Below the pieces are notes generated by a model. The model was not told where the DNA came from, made no database searches, and saw nothing but the letters and a program-made list of their open reading frames with translations. A program made the position numbers and the translations under genes. Of a stretch of DNA of 64,000 nt, positions 42,602 to 52,639 are shown one piece after another (position 1 is the stretch's first letter; each line of letters begins with the position of its first letter). This DNA comes from Pseudochrobactrum asaccharolyticum (GTDB taxonomy: Bacteria > Pseudomonadota > Alphaproteobacteria > Rhizobiales > Rhizobiaceae): assembly GCF_003314995.1 (NCBI RefSeq), contig NZ_QNRH01000004.1, forward strand, positions 124,001-188,000. Reading direction: 5' to 3'.

Positions 42602-44479
42602 ATGAATATGATTTATCGCTGGTTTGAAAACTGGATTGACCCGTTACAGGATTTCGACGGTAAACGTCCGCCCCAGACGACGATGCGTTTTTTGATGCAT
42701 TATATGTATCAGGCACGATGGCCTTTGCTGCTGGCTTTGTTCGTCGGCGGTATTCTGCCGTTGCTTGAAGCGGGGCTGTTTTATTTCACCGGTCGTATTG
42801 TGGATATCCTTGATCAGAGCGCTGTGGTGCGCAGCTGGCATGGCCTCTATGTTTCTGCCGGTACCGAACTTTTGTTGATGGGCTTTATCGTGCTGATCGT
42901 GCGGGTACTGATGACCGCACTCAGCTCGCTGCTGGATGACCAGACGATTACGCCAGGTTTTTACAATATGATCCGCTGGCAGGCGAACTCCTATGTATTG
43001 CGCCAGTCCTATGCTTTTTTCCAGAATGATTTTTCCGGCCGCATCGCTACCAAAGTCTGGCAGGCAGGGCAGGCGGCAGGGGATTTGATCACCAGTTTTA
43101 TTCAGGTGGTCTGGTTCATGCTGATTTATAGTGTCACAACGCTGTTGCTGTTTGGTCAGCTGGATTGGCGGCTTGCCGCGCTGGTGGTTGTGTGGATGGT
43201 GTTGTTTGCATGGATCGCACGGCTTTATCTGCCTAAGATGCGCAAACAGGCTGAGGCCAGTGCGGAAGCCGGATCGCTGATCAATGGCCGTATTGTCGAC
43301 AGTTACACCAATATTCAGACAATCAAACTGAACACGCCGGATATGGATCAGGCTTATCTGCGGTCAGGCTTCAGCAGCTATATCACCACCATGCTGCCTT
43401 TTATGCGTACCTTGACGGGTATGCGCGTGGCTATGACAGCACTGTCCAGTCTGATGATCGTGCTGGTGGCTGTGTTTTCCATGGACTTGTGGACGAAGGG
43501 GCAGGCAACAGTCGGTGAGGTTGCTTTCACGCTGGGTCTGGTTCTGCGCATGAATATGTTGCTTGGTCGTCTGATGATGCAGATGAATGGCATGTTGCGC
43601 TCTTATGGTGTGATCGAAAATTCGATGCGGCTGATTTCCGCTCCTTTGGGGATGGAAGATAAGCCTGATGCCAAGCCACTGACTGTTACCTCCGGCGCGA
43701 TTGATATTGATCATGTGACGTTCCGTTACGGATCAGAGAATGAGAATAAAGAAAAAGCCGGTGTTTTGAGTGATATCAGTCTCTCGGTTCGTGGGGGGGA
43801 GCGCATTGGTCTGATCGGTCATTCCGGTGCCGGTAAAACCACCCTGATCAATCTGATGCTGCGGCTCTATGATGTGGACGAGGGGGCTGTGCGTATTGAC
43901 GGACAGGATGTGCGTGATGTGACGCAAAGTTCTCTGCGGGCTGCTTTCGCGGTGGTCAGTCAGGAGACAGCGCTGCTGCATCGCTCGCTACGCGATAATA
44001 TAATGCTCGCAAAGGCAGATGCGTCAGAGGAAGAGTTGCGCTTTGCAGCCAGTCAGGCGGAGGCTGAAGAGTTTATCGGTGCGCTGGAAGACTATAAAGG
44101 ACGCAAAGCTTATGATGCTTTTGTCGGCGAGCGGGGTGTTAAACTTTCGGGCGGGCAACGGCAGAGAATCAGTATTGCCCGTGCGGTGTTGAAAAATGCC
44201 CCGATTCTTATTCTGGACGAGGCTACATCCGCATTGGATTCCGAAGTGGAGGCAGCCATTCAGGAGAATCTGACAAAGCTGATGACAGGCAAAACCGTGA
44301 TCGCCATTGCGCATCGCCTGTCGACAATCGCACAGCTGGACCGCTTGGTGGTTCTGGATCGCGGGCGGATTGCAGAGAGCGGTACGCATAATGAACTGGT
44401 TGCACGCGGCGGTATTTATGCCGGTCTCTGGGCGCGCCAGTCCGGTGGTTTCATTGGCGAGGCGGAAACGGAAGCCTGA
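42602..44479 (+). CDS. ABC exporter half-transporter, second of pair
   Basis: The 625-residue protein has the same layout as its neighbour: six TMs, Walker A GHSGAGKTT (about 405), signature LSGGQRQRISIARA (about 515), Walker B ILILDEATSALDSE. The similar N-termini (WFEN/WFEK) and C-termini (GLWARQSGGF in both) point to gene duplication. The ATG follows GGAAAGG; ATG 42608 is an alternative. Substrate unknown. Confidence 0.9.
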   Translation: MNMIYRWFENWIDPLQDFDGKRPPQTTMRFLMHYMYQARWPLLLALFVGGILPLLEAGLFYFTGRIVDILDQSAVVRSWHGLYVSAGTELLLMGFIVLIVRVLMTALSSLLDDQTITPGFYNMIRWQANSYVLRQSYAFFQNDFSGRIATKVWQAGQAAGDLITSFIQVVWFMLIYSVTTLLLFGQLDWRLAALVVVWMVLFAWIARLYLPKMRKQAEASAEAGSLINGRIVDSYTNIQTIKLNTPDMDQAYLRSGFSSYITTMLPFMRTLTGMRVAMTALSSLMIVLVAVFSMDLWTKGQATVGEVAFTLGLVLRMNMLLGRLMMQMNGMLRSYGVIENSMRLISAPLGMEDKPDAKPLTVTSGAIDIDHVTFRYGSENENKEKAGVLSDISLSVRGGERIGLIGHSGAGKTTLINLMLRLYDVDEGAVRIDGQDVRDVTQSSLRAAFAVVSQETALLHRSLRDNIMLAKADASEEELRFAASQAEAEEFIGALEDYKGRKAYDAFVGERGVKLSGGQRQRISIARAVLKNAPILILDEATSALDSEVEAAIQENLTKLMTGKTVIAIAHRLSTIAQLDRLVVLDRGRIAESGTHNELVARGGIYAGLWARQSGGFIGEAETEA

Positions 44480-45057
44480 GTTTGGCTTGAAATTTCTGAG
44501 CCAGACTCTTTCAGTCATAAAGGCACGAACAGATTTTTTGTGCTTTTATGGCCGAATAAAGGCAAAAAACTACGATTTTATGATGGTTTTTTTAAACATT
44601 TTAAAAATGAGCCTGACTATTGGCTTTATGCATTTTTGCTTGTTTGTTGTGCTGCACATTATGCATTGATTTCGGACGGCATGTTATTTTCTTCCGATGA
44701 ACAGGTCCGGCAAACAGGCTCCAAACATCGCCCGCCGGTTCTTTGTCATGAACACAGTGCGGGTTCGGTGCGTTGCGTTCCGCAGGTTTCAAGTGGTTTT
44801 AACGGACACTTTTGCAAAGCTAAAAGAGATATATCGGCGCAGTTTCAGTGCCTGCGACATGGTGCCGTAAGCGCTTCTGACGACTGGACAAGCTTTTTTA
44901 TCCTGCCTACACCTTGAGATAGGTGGGGGTTTTATGTCCGGTTTGTACCTGTTTTTCAGGTCTTTCAGCTCTCAGCACATGAGATCATAAGAAACGGACG
45001 CATGTGCTCGCGGACAAAGAGGACAGTTCAACATGCAAGTCAAAAAGGAAGTGGTAC
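44480..45057. other. 578-base region before petABC
   Basis: No gene supported. It must hold the pet promoter and a long leader. A GCACATG/CATGTGC pair (44975-44981, 45001-45007) brackets the last part, 50 bases before petA. The first 130 bases are AT-rich and carry a weak GCAC/GTGC hairpin with T run that might end the ABC transcript. Confidence 0.45.
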
Positions 45058-45621
45058 GTGAGCACACACGACACAGCTGAGCCGACACGGCGTGATTTTC
45101 TGTACATAGCGACGGGAATGGCCGGCGTGGTCGGTGCTGCCGGATTGGCATGGCCATTTATTGACCAGATGCGGCCGGATGCTTCGACCCTTGCGGCAGC
45201 ATCTATCGAGGTGGATGTTTCCTCCCTCGCGGAAGGCGGATCGCTGACAGTAAAATGGCGCGGTAAGCCGGTATTTATCCGTAACCGTACGGCTAAAGAA
45301 ATCGAAGATGCCAAGAATACGCCGATGTCGGCACTGAAAGATCCTTTGGCGCGCAATGCCAATCTGGCAGCAGATGCGCCGGCTTCGGATCTGGAACGTA
45401 CAGCCGGTGAAGGCAAAGAGAACTGGATCGTTATGATCGGCGTTTGTACCCATCTGGGTTGCGTGCCGCTTGGTGAGTCCGGTGAATTCGGCGGATGGTT
45501 CTGCCCGTGCCACGGTTCGACTTATGATACGGCTGGTCGTATCCGCAGTGGTCCGGCACCGGAAAACATGCACATCCCGCAGTTTGCATTCATTTCCGAT
45601 ACCGTCGTTAAAGTCGGTTGA
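45058..45621 (+). CDS. petA: Cytochrome bc1 Rieske iron-sulfur subunit
   Basis: The 187-residue protein has a Tat-type N-terminus (T-R-R-D-F-L, 10-15) and one TM anchor (about 15-36). The 2Fe-2S ligands are C130 and H132 in CTHLGC and C149 and H152 in CPCHG; C135 and C151 form the stabilising disulfide. It passes electrons from ubiquinol to cytochrome c1. The start is GTG at 45058 behind AAGGAAG; an open frame extends to 45004 without a site. Confidence 0.96.
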   Translation: MSTHDTAEPTRRDFLYIATGMAGVVGAAGLAWPFIDQMRPDASTLAAASIEVDVSSLAEGGSLTVKWRGKPVFIRNRTAKEIEDAKNTPMSALKDPLARNANLAADAPASDLERTAGEGKENWIVMIGVCTHLGCVPLGESGEFGGWFCPCHGSTYDTAGRIRSGPAPENMHIPQFAFISDTVVKVG

Positions 45622-45641
45622 GTGGTCTGAGGAGAAATTTT

Positions 45642-46919
45642 ATGAGCGGCGGACACTCTTCATATACGCCAAAGACCGGTATCGAAAAATGGGTCGACGC
45701 ACGGCTGCCTTTGCCGCGCCTCGTCTATGACTCGTTTATTGCCTATCCGGTTCCGCGTAACCTGAACTATATGTATACATTCGGCGGTATTCTGGCCTTC
45801 ATGCTGATTTCTCAGCTGCTGACCGGTATCGTTCTGGCTATGCATTATGCAGCATCGACTCAGCTGGCTTTCGGCTCGGTTGAAAAAATTATGCGTGACG
45901 TAAATTCAGGCTGGTTGCTGCGTTATATGCACTCCAATGGTGCATCCTTCTTCTTCATCGCGGTTTATCTGCATATTGCACGCGGTCTCTATTACGGTTC
46001 CTATAAGGCACCGCGCGAGCTGCTGTGGATCCTCGGTGTGGTGATCTTCCTGCTGATGATGGCGACCGCTTTCATGGGCTATGTGCTGCCGTGGGGACAG
46101 ATGTCCTTCTGGGGTGCGACTGTTATTACCGGTTTCTTCACGGCGTTTCCGATTATCGGTGAGCCGATCCAGCAGCTGTTGCTTGGTGGTTTCGCCGTTG
46201 ATAATCCGACGCTCAACCGTTTCTTCTCGCTGCATTACCTCCTGCCATTCATGATTGCAGGTGTGGTTGTGCTGCACGTATGGGCGCTGCATGTGACCGG
46301 TCAGACTAACCCGACCGGTATTGAAGTGAAATCAAAGACAGACACACTGCCTTTCACACCTTATGCGACGATTAAAGACGCATTCGGTTCGGTCGTGTTC
46401 TTCATCTTCTTTGCTTATTTCGTTTTCTATATGCCAAACTTCCTTGGCCATCCGGATAACTATATTGAAGCAAACGCGATGGTAACGCCTTCGCACATCG
46501 TTCCTGAATGGTACTTCCTGCCGTTCTATGCAATGCTGCGTGCGATTACCTTCAATATCGGCCCGATCGACTCCAAGCTTGGCGGCGTTCTGGTGATGTT
46601 TGGCTCGATTGCAATTCTGTTTGTGCTGCCTTGGCTTGATACTTCAAAAGTACGTTCAGCGGTTTATCGCCCTTGGTTCAAAATGTTCTTCTGGGTATTT
46701 GTCGTGAATGCGATTTTCCTCGGCTGGCTCGGTTCACGCCCTGCTGAAGGTATTTATACCTTCATGGCGCAGATCGGTACGCTGTATTATTTCGCATTTT
46801 TCCTTGTTATTCTGCCGGTGCTCGGTTTGGTCGAAAAACCGAAACGCATACCAAACTCCATTACTGAAGCGGTTCTCGGTTCAGATGATGAAGTTGCAAA
46901 AGCAGAATCCAAAGCCTGA
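45642..46919 (+). CDS. petB: Cytochrome b of the bc1 complex
   Basis: The 425-residue integral membrane protein has about eight TM segments, paired heme-ligand histidines (for example [18 protein letters not shown] and HYLLPF...LHVWALH) and the quinol-site [10 protein letters not shown]. It oxidises ubiquinol in the inner membrane. The ATG at 45642 follows GAGGAG; the start at 45618 in the same frame is not used. Second gene of petABC. Confidence 0.97.
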   Translation: MSGGHSSYTPKTGIEKWVDARLPLPRLVYDSFIAYPVPRNLNYMYTFGGILAFMLISQLLTGIVLAMHYAASTQLAFGSVEKIMRDVNSGWLLRYMHSNGASFFFIAVYLHIARGLYYGSYKAPRELLWILGVVIFLLMMATAFMGYVLPWGQMSFWGATVITGFFTAFPIIGEPIQQLLLGGFAVDNPTLNRFFSLHYLLPFMIAGVVVLHVWALHVTGQTNPTGIEVKSKTDTLPFTPYATIKDAFGSVVFFIFFAYFVFYMPNFLGHPDNYIEANAMVTPSHIVPEWYFLPFYAMLRAITFNIGPIDSKLGGVLVMFGSIAILFVLPWLDTSKVRSAVYRPWFKMFFWVFVVNAIFLGWLGSRPAEGIYTFMAQIGTLYYFAFFLVILPVLGLVEKPKRIPNSITEAVLGSDDEVAKAESKA

Positions 46920-46948
46920 TTGCCGCACGAGATAGGAAGAGTACAGTT

Positions 46949-47809
46949 ATGAAAATGTTCTTTACCGGTCTTGCTGCTTTTGGTCTGGCCACAGCGCTCT
47001 CTCTGGGCGCTGTGCAGGCTGAGACCGCAGGCAGTGAGGCAGAACCGGCACATTTCCCGATTAAACATCCGGTACAGCAGAACTGGTCGTTTTCAGGTCC
47101 TTTCGGTACCTATGACAAGGCACAGCTGCAGCGTGGATTGAAAATCTACAAAGAAGTCTGTTCGGCTTGTCACTCTATGAAACTGGTATCGTTCCGTACG
47201 CTGAGCGATCTGGGCTATAATGATGACCAGATCAAAGCGTTCGCGGCTGAATATGAAGTTCAGGACGGTCCGAATGCTGATGGTGAAATGTTCACCCGCG
47301 CAGCACGTCCGGGCGATTACTTCCCGTCACCTTTCGCCAATGCGGAAGCCGCAGCCGCTGCTAATAATAATGCAGTGCCGCCGGATTTCTCATTGATTGC
47401 TAAAGCACGCGGTGTGGAACGCGGTTTCCCGACATTTGTGTTTGATATGTTCACACAATATGCGGAAGCAGGTCCTGATTATATCCACTCATTGCTGACG
47501 CATTATGATGAGACACCACCTGCCGGTATGCAGATTCCGGAAGGCACGCATTATAATCCTGCGTTTATTGCTGGTAAATCTCTGGCAATGGCTAAGCCGC
47601 TGAGCGATGGTCAGGTGACTTATGATGACGGCTCACCGGAAACCGTTGAGCAATATGCAACGGATATTTCCGCATTTCTGATGTGGGCTGCAGAGCCGCA
47701 TCTGGAAGAACGCAAGAAAATCGGTTTCCGCGTTATTGTGTTCCTGCTTCTGCTTGGTGCACTGGTTTATGCCGCAAAACGTCGTGTTTTTGCCGGTGTT
47801 AAACACTAA
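46949..47809 (+). CDS. petC: Cytochrome c1 of the bc1 complex
   Basis: The 286-residue protein has a signal peptide (AVQA|ETA near 25), a c-type heme site CSACH at 71-75, the family motif KARGVERGFPTFVFD and one C-terminal TM anchor (about 258-276) ending in basic residues. It hands electrons to soluble cytochrome c in the periplasm. The terminator follows immediately. Confidence 0.97.
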   Translation: MKMFFTGLAAFGLATALSLGAVQAETAGSEAEPAHFPIKHPVQQNWSFSGPFGTYDKAQLQRGLKIYKEVCSACHSMKLVSFRTLSDLGYNDDQIKAFAAEYEVQDGPNADGEMFTRAARPGDYFPSPFANAEAAAAANNNAVPPDFSLIAKARGVERGFPTFVFDMFTQYAEAGPDYIHSLLTHYDETPPAGMQIPEGTHYNPAFIAGKSLAMAKPLSDGQVTYDDGSPETVEQYATDISAFLMWAAEPHLEERKKIGFRVIVFLLLLGALVYAAKRRVFAGVKH

Positions 47810-47848
47810 TACGGGCTTCACACATATTGTGTGATCATATAAAAAGAA

Positions 47849-47875
47849 AAAGGACGCTTCAGGCGTCCTTTTTTA
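47849..47875 (+). terminator. Rho-independent terminator of petABC
   Basis: A 9-bp perfect stem (47849-47857 with 63-71 of the same hundred) and a TTCAG loop is followed by six T. Confidence 0.9.
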
Positions 47876-47950
47876 TGGGATGCGTTAAGCCTGTCTCTGA
47901 TGATGGCAGGACCAAAAATTGCAAGTCAGGCTTGCAGGTAAGGATTTGCC

Positions 47951-48496
47951 ATGAATGACGAGACCAAAGAGTTTCTGAAGGCTTCACTGCGTACAATTCC
48001 GGACTATCCGCGTCCGGGCGTGATGTTCCGCGATGTGACAACGCTGATGGGCAATCCGCAGGCTTTCCGCCGTGCGATTGATGAACTGGTCTTTCCTTAT
48101 GCCGGTGGCAAAGCAGACAAAATCGCTGGTGTCGAGGCGCGTGGCTTCATTCTCGGTGGTGCTATGGCGCATCAGCTGTCTGCCGGTTTTGTGCCGATCC
48201 GTAAAAAAGGCAAATTGCCTTACGAAACCGTGCGCATTGCTTACAGTCTTGAATATGGCATTGATGAAATGGAAATGCATCGCGATGCGATCCAGCCGGG
48301 CGAACGCGTGCTCCTCGTTGACGATCTGATCGCCACAGGCGGTACAGCGGTTGCAGCAGTGAACTTGCTGCGCCAGATGGGCGCTGAAATTGTTGCAGCC
48401 TGCTTTATCGTTGACCTGCCTGATCTTGGTGGCCGTAAGAAGCTGGAAGAACTCGGCGTGAATGTACGCACCTTGCTGGAATTTGAAGGCGATTAA
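47951..48496 (+). CDS. apt: Adenine phosphoribosyltransferase
   Basis: The 181-residue enzyme salvages adenine to AMP with PRPP. The PRPP motif [14 protein letters not shown] and the N-terminal [15 protein letters not shown] are diagnostic. It follows petABC but has its own AGGA ribosome site beyond the terminator, so it may be expressed separately. Confidence 0.96.
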   Translation: MNDETKEFLKASLRTIPDYPRPGVMFRDVTTLMGNPQAFRRAIDELVFPYAGGKADKIAGVEARGFILGGAMAHQLSAGFVPIRKKGKLPYETVRIAYSLEYGIDEMEMHRDAIQPGERVLLVDDLIATGGTAVAAVNLLRQMGAEIVAACFIVDLPDLGGRKKLEELGVNVRTLLEFEGD

Positions 48497-48518
48497 GTTT
48501 GCTTATATGCGAGATTAC

Positions 48519-48617
48519 AGCGGTTCCAGTTAAGACTGAAACGTTGGAGCTGCTGTAACTATTTGTTTTTACGCATTATCCGACGCAAATATGGTTCCCA
48601 CTTTTGCTGGAAATGCT
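48519..48617. repeat. Intergenic palindrome pair after apt
   Basis: An imperfect AGCGGTTCCA/TGGAGCTGCT hairpin is followed by GCATTATCCGACGC...TTTTGCTGGAAATGC (48572-48617), the same combination as near 11.8 and 23.0 kb. Confidence 0.6.
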
Positions 48618-48623
48618 ACAATT

Positions 48624-48657
48624 AAAAGCCTGCCTGATAACTCCGGCAGGCTTTTTT
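48624..48657. terminator. Bidirectional terminator between apt and the MaoC genes
   Basis: An 11-bp perfect stem (48624-48634 with 48645-48655) has AAAA/TTTT flanks and a T run on the plus strand. Confidence 0.88.
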
Positions 48658-48672
48658 GACTTTATCAGCAGA

Positions 48673-49164
48673 TTATTGTTGCGGCAGCATCACAAGTGCT
48701 GCCCCGTCAAATTCCATAACGCGCTCGCCATGCTGATTGGTGCCAGTGGCATGATGGTTGAGCATAGACCAGCCTGGTTTCGACGCCAGCGGGCGCAGAG
48801 CCGTGATCTGAGCGGTATAGGCGATAACATCCCCCGCATAAACCGGATGCTCCCAGCGCAGGTTCTCAAAACCCGGTGAGGGGCCGAATACGGGGAGTTT
48901 TTCACCGCGTTCCATACAGGTTTTAATTATGCCTGCCATGGACAGCACATTCAGTTTCATCCAGACGGCTGTGGTATGCCAGCCGGAGGCACAGAGCGCA
49001 CCGAAGATACTGTCTTTGGCTGCGACCGGATCGGTATGAAAAGGCTGAGGGTCATATTTCTCGGCGAAGCGGATAATGCGGGCTTCTGTAAATTCGTAAG
49101 AACCGATAGTAACGATTTGACCGATGCTCTCTTCCAGCAGCGACAGTTTTGCAGTGTCCGTCAT
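48673..49164 (-). CDS. MaoC-family (R)-hydratase/dehydratase, second of pair
   Basis: The 163-residue hot-dog-fold protein has the MaoC hydratase-2 pattern EKYDPQPFHTDPVAAKDSIF followed by GALCASGWHT, with the catalytic D/H pair. It likely hydrates enoyl-CoA or a related thioester. ATG 49164 is chosen because GGAGG, inside the end of the previous gene, is seven bases upstream; ATG 49170 is too close to it. It pairs with the preceding homologue, possibly as a heterodimer. Confidence 0.83.
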   Translation of the reverse strand: MTDTAKLSLLEESIGQIVTIGSYEFTEARIIRFAEKYDPQPFHTDPVAAKDSIFGALCASGWHTTAVWMKLNVLSMAGIIKTCMERGEKLPVFGPSPGFENLRWEHPVYAGDVIAYTAQITALRPLASKPGWSMLNHHATGTNQHGERVMEFDGAALVMLPQQ

Positions 49165-49166
49165 TG

Positions 49167-49634
49167 TCATGCCTCCTGCGTGTCCACGCGCATGAAAATC
49201 GACCCCTGCGCTTCACAAACCGGAATATTATGCTGGTTAGTGATTTTATGGTTCATCCGTATGATGCCGAGCGCAGGCTGTGAGCGGGAAACACGTTTTT
49301 CCAGCACAGTTGATGTTGCCGAGAGCGTATCACCTGCCAGCACAGGCTTGAGCCATTTGACATATTCCAAGCCGGGAGCACCCTGACTGTCTGAATTCCT
49401 GATATAACTGTCAGCCATCATCCGCATCAGCATTGCGCAGGTGTGCCAGCCGGAAGCTGCCAAGCCGCCAAGAATGGTTGCCTTGCCGGCTTCTTCACTG
49501 AGATGAAAGGGCTGAGGGTCAAACTCGCTTGCAAAAGCGATAACTTCTTCTGCCGTAACCTCTTTCGAGCCAAGCGGCATGCTCTCGCCGACAGTGAAAT
49601 CATGATACGTGAAGTGATGACGGGATTGGTGCAA
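49167..49634 (-). CDS. MaoC-family (R)-hydratase/dehydratase, first of pair
   Basis: The 155-residue hot-dog protein carries the same hydratase pattern (EFDPQPFHLSEEAGKATILG, then GLAASGWHT). The best start is TTG at 49634, seven bases after GGAGGAG; upstream residues (MLYKRRRTP) come before that site and look spurious. It is translationally coupled to the second MaoC gene. Substrate unknown. Confidence 0.83.
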   Translation of the reverse strand: MHQSRHHFTYHDFTVGESMPLGSKEVTAEEVIAFASEFDPQPFHLSEEAGKATILGGLAASGWHTCAMLMRMMADSYIRNSDSQGAPGLEYVKWLKPVLAGDTLSATSTVLEKRVSRSQPALGIIRMNHKITNQHNIPVCEAQGSIFMRVDTQEA

Positions 49635-49759
49635 CGGCGTTCTCCTCCGTTTATACAACAAGCAGACTGCTCCTTATATTATGGGAGCCTGCTTTACTTC
49701 TGATCCTATCCTATGATTTTTGACGTAAACGTCAAATAGTGTTTGTGTGATAAACACAA

Positions 49760-49786
49760 TAAAAAGCCCGCGAAAATCGCGGGCTT
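49760..49786 (-). terminator. Terminator of ychF
   Basis: A 10-bp perfect stem (49764-49773 with 49777-49786) is followed on the minus strand by TTTTTATTG. Confidence 0.88.
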
Positions 49787-49807
49787 AAAATTTTTCTGAT
49801 GGACAGA

Positions 49808-50911
49808 TCAGGTGTTGAACTTGAACAGCATTACATCGCCGTCCTGAACAACATATTCCTTGCCTTCATCACGGGCTTTACCGGCTTCCTTGGCGCCGAC
49901 TTCACCCTTAAAGGCAACATAGTCGTTGAAAGCAATGGTCTGTGCGCGGATGAAGCCGCGTTCAAAATCAGTGTGGATCACACCGGCAGCCTGCGGAGCT
50001 TTGGCACCGCGATGGACAGTCCATGCGCGTGTTTCTTTTGGTCCTGCAGTAAAATAGGTGATCAGATCGAGCAGGCTGTAGCCAGCGCGGATCAGACGGT
50101 CGAGACCCGGCTCTTCCAGACCCATTTCGCCGAGGAACAGCTGTGCATCTTCATCAGGTAGCTGCGAAACTTCTGCTTCGATTGCTGCGGAAATGATCAC
50201 TGACTGTGCGCCCTGTTCCTGCGCCATTTTAGCGACAGCTTCAGTGTGTTCATTGCCTTTTGCTGCATCACCTTCGGCGACATTGCAGACATAGAGAACA
50301 GGCTTGGAAGTCAGCAGGTTCAGACCCTTGAGGATCAGCAGATCGTCCGGTGCAATGCCTTTCAGCAACATGCGAACCGGCTCACCGTTCTGCAGCAGCT
50401 TCAGGGCTTCTTCCATCATCGGCAGAACCGTTGTTGCTTCTTTGTCTTTACCTGTCGCGCGCTTGCGGATCTGTACGATACGGCGCTCAAGGCTTTCGAG
50501 ATCAGAGAGCATCAGTTCTGTTTCAACAGTCTGCGCATCGGATACCGGATCAATACGGCCTTCGACATGGGTGATGTCATCGTCTTCAAAACAGCGCAAA
50601 ACGTGCGCAATGGCGTCAACTTCGCGGATATTGGCAAGGAACTGGTTGCCCAGACCTTCGCCTTTGGAAGCGCCGCGTACCAGACCGGCAATATCAACAA
50701 AGTTGATGCGGGTCGGGATCAGTTCTTTTGAACCGGCAATATCAGCGATCTGGCGCATGCGGCTGTCCGGCACTGCAACTTCACCGGTATTCGGCTCAAT
50801 GGTACAGAAAGGATAGTTTGCAGCCTGTGCAGCAGCAGTTTTGGTCAGTGCGTTGAAGAGGGTGGACTTGCCAACATTTGGCAGACCAACGATACCGCAT
50901 TTGAAACCCAT
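49808..50911 (-). CDS. ychF: Obg-family ATPase YchF
   Basis: The 367-residue P-loop protein has GLPNVGKSTLFNALT (9-23) and the C-terminal TGS-like domain (TYFTAGPKETRAWTV). YchF/Ola1 proteins bind ATP rather than GTP, because the usual NKxD motif is replaced (YVCNVAEGD here), and associate with ribosomes. Its length is normal. It follows pth after a terminator. Confidence 0.96.
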   Translation of the reverse strand: MGFKCGIVGLPNVGKSTLFNALTKTAAAQAANYPFCTIEPNTGEVAVPDSRMRQIADIAGSKELIPTRINFVDIAGLVRGASKGEGLGNQFLANIREVDAIAHVLRCFEDDDITHVEGRIDPVSDAQTVETELMLSDLESLERRIVQIRKRATGKDKEATTVLPMMEEALKLLQNGEPVRMLLKGIAPDDLLILKGLNLLTSKPVLYVCNVAEGDAAKGNEHTEAVAKMAQEQGAQSVIISAAIEAEVSQLPDEDAQLFLGEMGLEEPGLDRLIRAGYSLLDLITYFTAGPKETRAWTVHRGAKAPQAAGVIHTDFERGFIRAQTIAFNDYVAFKGEVGAKEAGKARDEGKEYVVQDGDVMLFKFNT

Positions 50912-51063
50912 GGTAGAACCTTATCCGGTCTGGTGCGAGTTTTAAGAACGACCGGCAATAGTGCGGCTCTGTCCTTATCCTTCAGCATGAAACGTAATGA
51001 ATATTACCATTGCCTATGCGCTATGGGGTAAGCACAGGTCAAGGGCGGTGGTACGGATTACGG

Positions 51064-51089
51064 GAAAAAGCCGCTGAAATTTAGCGGCT
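51064..51089 (-). terminator. Terminator of pth
   Basis: The stem AGCCGCT/AGCGGCT (51069-51075, 51083-51089) is followed on the minus strand by TTTTTCCC. Confidence 0.78.
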
Positions 51090-51106
51090 GTGACCCAAAA
51101 ATCAAA

Positions 51107-51847
51107 TTAGCTGTCTTTTTTGCCGAAGAGTTTGGCCAGCATGTCGGCCATAGGACCTGAGGCAGGCAGCTTCGGCGCGATAGTATTACTCTGTCGTGCC
51201 TGACGAATGTGGCTTTGTGCTTTTGGCGCAGCTTTTACCGGTGCTTCTGCTTTGGCATCCTGCTTGCCGCCCATGACAAGAGAGAGCTTATTCATGAAAC
51301 CGTTATCGTCTTTTTTGACGAGATAGGACAGATTGTCAGCAATGCCGGTAAAGAGCAGATCCAGCCATTCATTGTCGGCTTTGGCAAAGTCGCCCAGTAC
51401 ATAATGATGCACCAGATCTTTCGAGCCCGGATGGCCGATGCCAAGGCGCATACGACGATATTCCTTGGAGTTCAAAAGACCGTGCATATGCTGGTCAATG
51501 GATTTGATGCCGTTATGACCATTGGCACTACCGCCGGCTTTGACACGCAATTTGGCTGGCGGCAGATCAAGCTCGTCATAGATCACAACAAGGTCGCTGA
51601 TCGCCAGTTTGTAGAAGCGCATGGCTTCGCCGACAGATTGGCCGGAGAGGTTCATAAAGGTTTGCGGCTTGAGCAGCAGTACCTTTTCACCATCAATCAT
51701 ACCTTCGGAAATCAAGCCCTGAAACTTTTTCGACCATGGCGAAAAGCGATGGCGGGAATGAATTTCATCCACGGCCATAAAACCGATATTGTGACGGTTT
51801 CGCGCATATTGCGCACCGGGATTGCCGAGGCCGGTTATCAGCAGCAT
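51107..51847 (-). CDS. pth: Peptidyl-tRNA hydrolase with C-terminal extension
   Basis: The 246-residue enzyme frees tRNA from stalled peptidyl-tRNA. The catalytic histidine is H19 in [11 protein letters not shown], with N9 in GLGNPG and the [20 protein letters not shown] region. It is about 50 residues longer than E. coli Pth; the extra tail (from about 190) is basic and alanine/lysine-rich ([18 protein letters not shown]), as in many Rhizobiales. It follows the bL25 gene, a common pairing. Confidence 0.95.
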   Translation of the reverse strand: MLLITGLGNPGAQYARNRHNIGFMAVDEIHSRHRFSPWSKKFQGLISEGMIDGEKVLLLKPQTFMNLSGQSVGEAMRFYKLAISDLVVIYDELDLPPAKLRVKAGGSANGHNGIKSIDQHMHGLLNSKEYRRMRLGIGHPGSKDLVHHYVLGDFAKADNEWLDLLFTGIADNLSYLVKKDDNGFMNKLSLVMGGKQDAKAEAPVKAAPKAQSHIRQARQSNTIAPKLPASGPMADMLAKLFGKKDS

Positions 51848-51903
51848 GGTCGTCTCCGAGAATTAGATATGGCAAGCGTTTTATCAGGCTGTTGCACTAT
51901 CAC

Positions 51904-51939
51904 AAACAAAAACATCTCCGGTTTGCACCGGAGATGTTT
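51904..51939 (-). terminator. Terminator or attenuator after the bL25 gene
   Basis: A 13-bp perfect stem (51910-51922 with 51927-51939) with loop TTGC is followed on the minus strand by TTTTGTTTG. Confidence 0.85.
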
Positions 51940-51968
51940 GATAAATCAGAAGCCTGAAGGCTTGAAAT

Positions 51969-52265
51969 TTATGCTACGCGGATGAAGTCTACGTGCAGAG
52001 GCGTGTCTTTAACGCGATCCATCTGGTAGTCTTTAGGCTGAGCTTTGATGATCTGACCGTCAACTTCGATGTTGAAAACGGTAGATTTGAAGCCGCCGCC
52101 ATAAATCAGATAATAAACTGTTTTATAGTCGATAGCGACCGAAAGAGCAGGCTGCTTGTCACCATAGATGACTGCTGGAATCTGACCGTCGTTGCGAAGT
52201 GCACGGGAGGACCCCTTACCAGCCCGTTCGCGTTTTACGGCCTTGAGAGTTTTAACTTCGCTCAT
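51969..52265 (-). CDS. rplY: Ribosomal protein bL25, single-domain form
   Basis: The 98-residue protein is the 5S rRNA-binding L25 domain ([22 protein letters not shown], ending [12 protein letters not shown]). Related Brucellaceae and most alphaproteobacteria make the about 200-residue CTC form with a second domain. Here a TAA follows IRVA and only 30 bases separate it from a strong terminator, so the second domain is absent, as in E. coli L25. It should still bind 5S rRNA. The ATG follows AAGGAAAAGCC. Confidence 0.88.
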   Translation of the reverse strand: MSEVKTLKAVKRERAGKGSSRALRNDGQIPAVIYGDKQPALSVAIDYKTVYYLIYGGGFKSTVFNIEVDGQIIKAQPKDYQMDRVKDTPLHVDFIRVA

Positions 52266-52639
52266 GGCTTTTCCTTATCAAGTAATTTGGAGTGTTCCGC
52301 AAAATCAGATGAGATTCCGAAACATGATACATCCGTGAAATACGCAGCAAAAACAGCGATAATGCGGACATATCATTCCGCGTTGCCTCCAAGGGTGTCT
52401 ACGCGGATGCGCTCTCATAGGGGATTAAGCCGGATTATGCAAGGTTTTGTGCAGGATCGTGGTCACTTTTACAGCATAAGCCCTGTGGTTGTGTATTGCG
52501 GGGCATGGCGTGACAAATGCACAAGCTTCGTGACTTGGTGTTATGATACATAACTGATAGAGAATACCCATATCCCGAATCTTATTTTATCCGCACCCGT
52601 TCTGATGGGAGCTTTTTCACGTGTATTTCAGGAGGTCAT
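52266..52639. other. Divergent region between bL25 and a HerA-like ATPase gene
   Basis: 374 bases with no supported gene. It holds both promoters; I could not assign boxes or operators. Confidence 0.4.
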
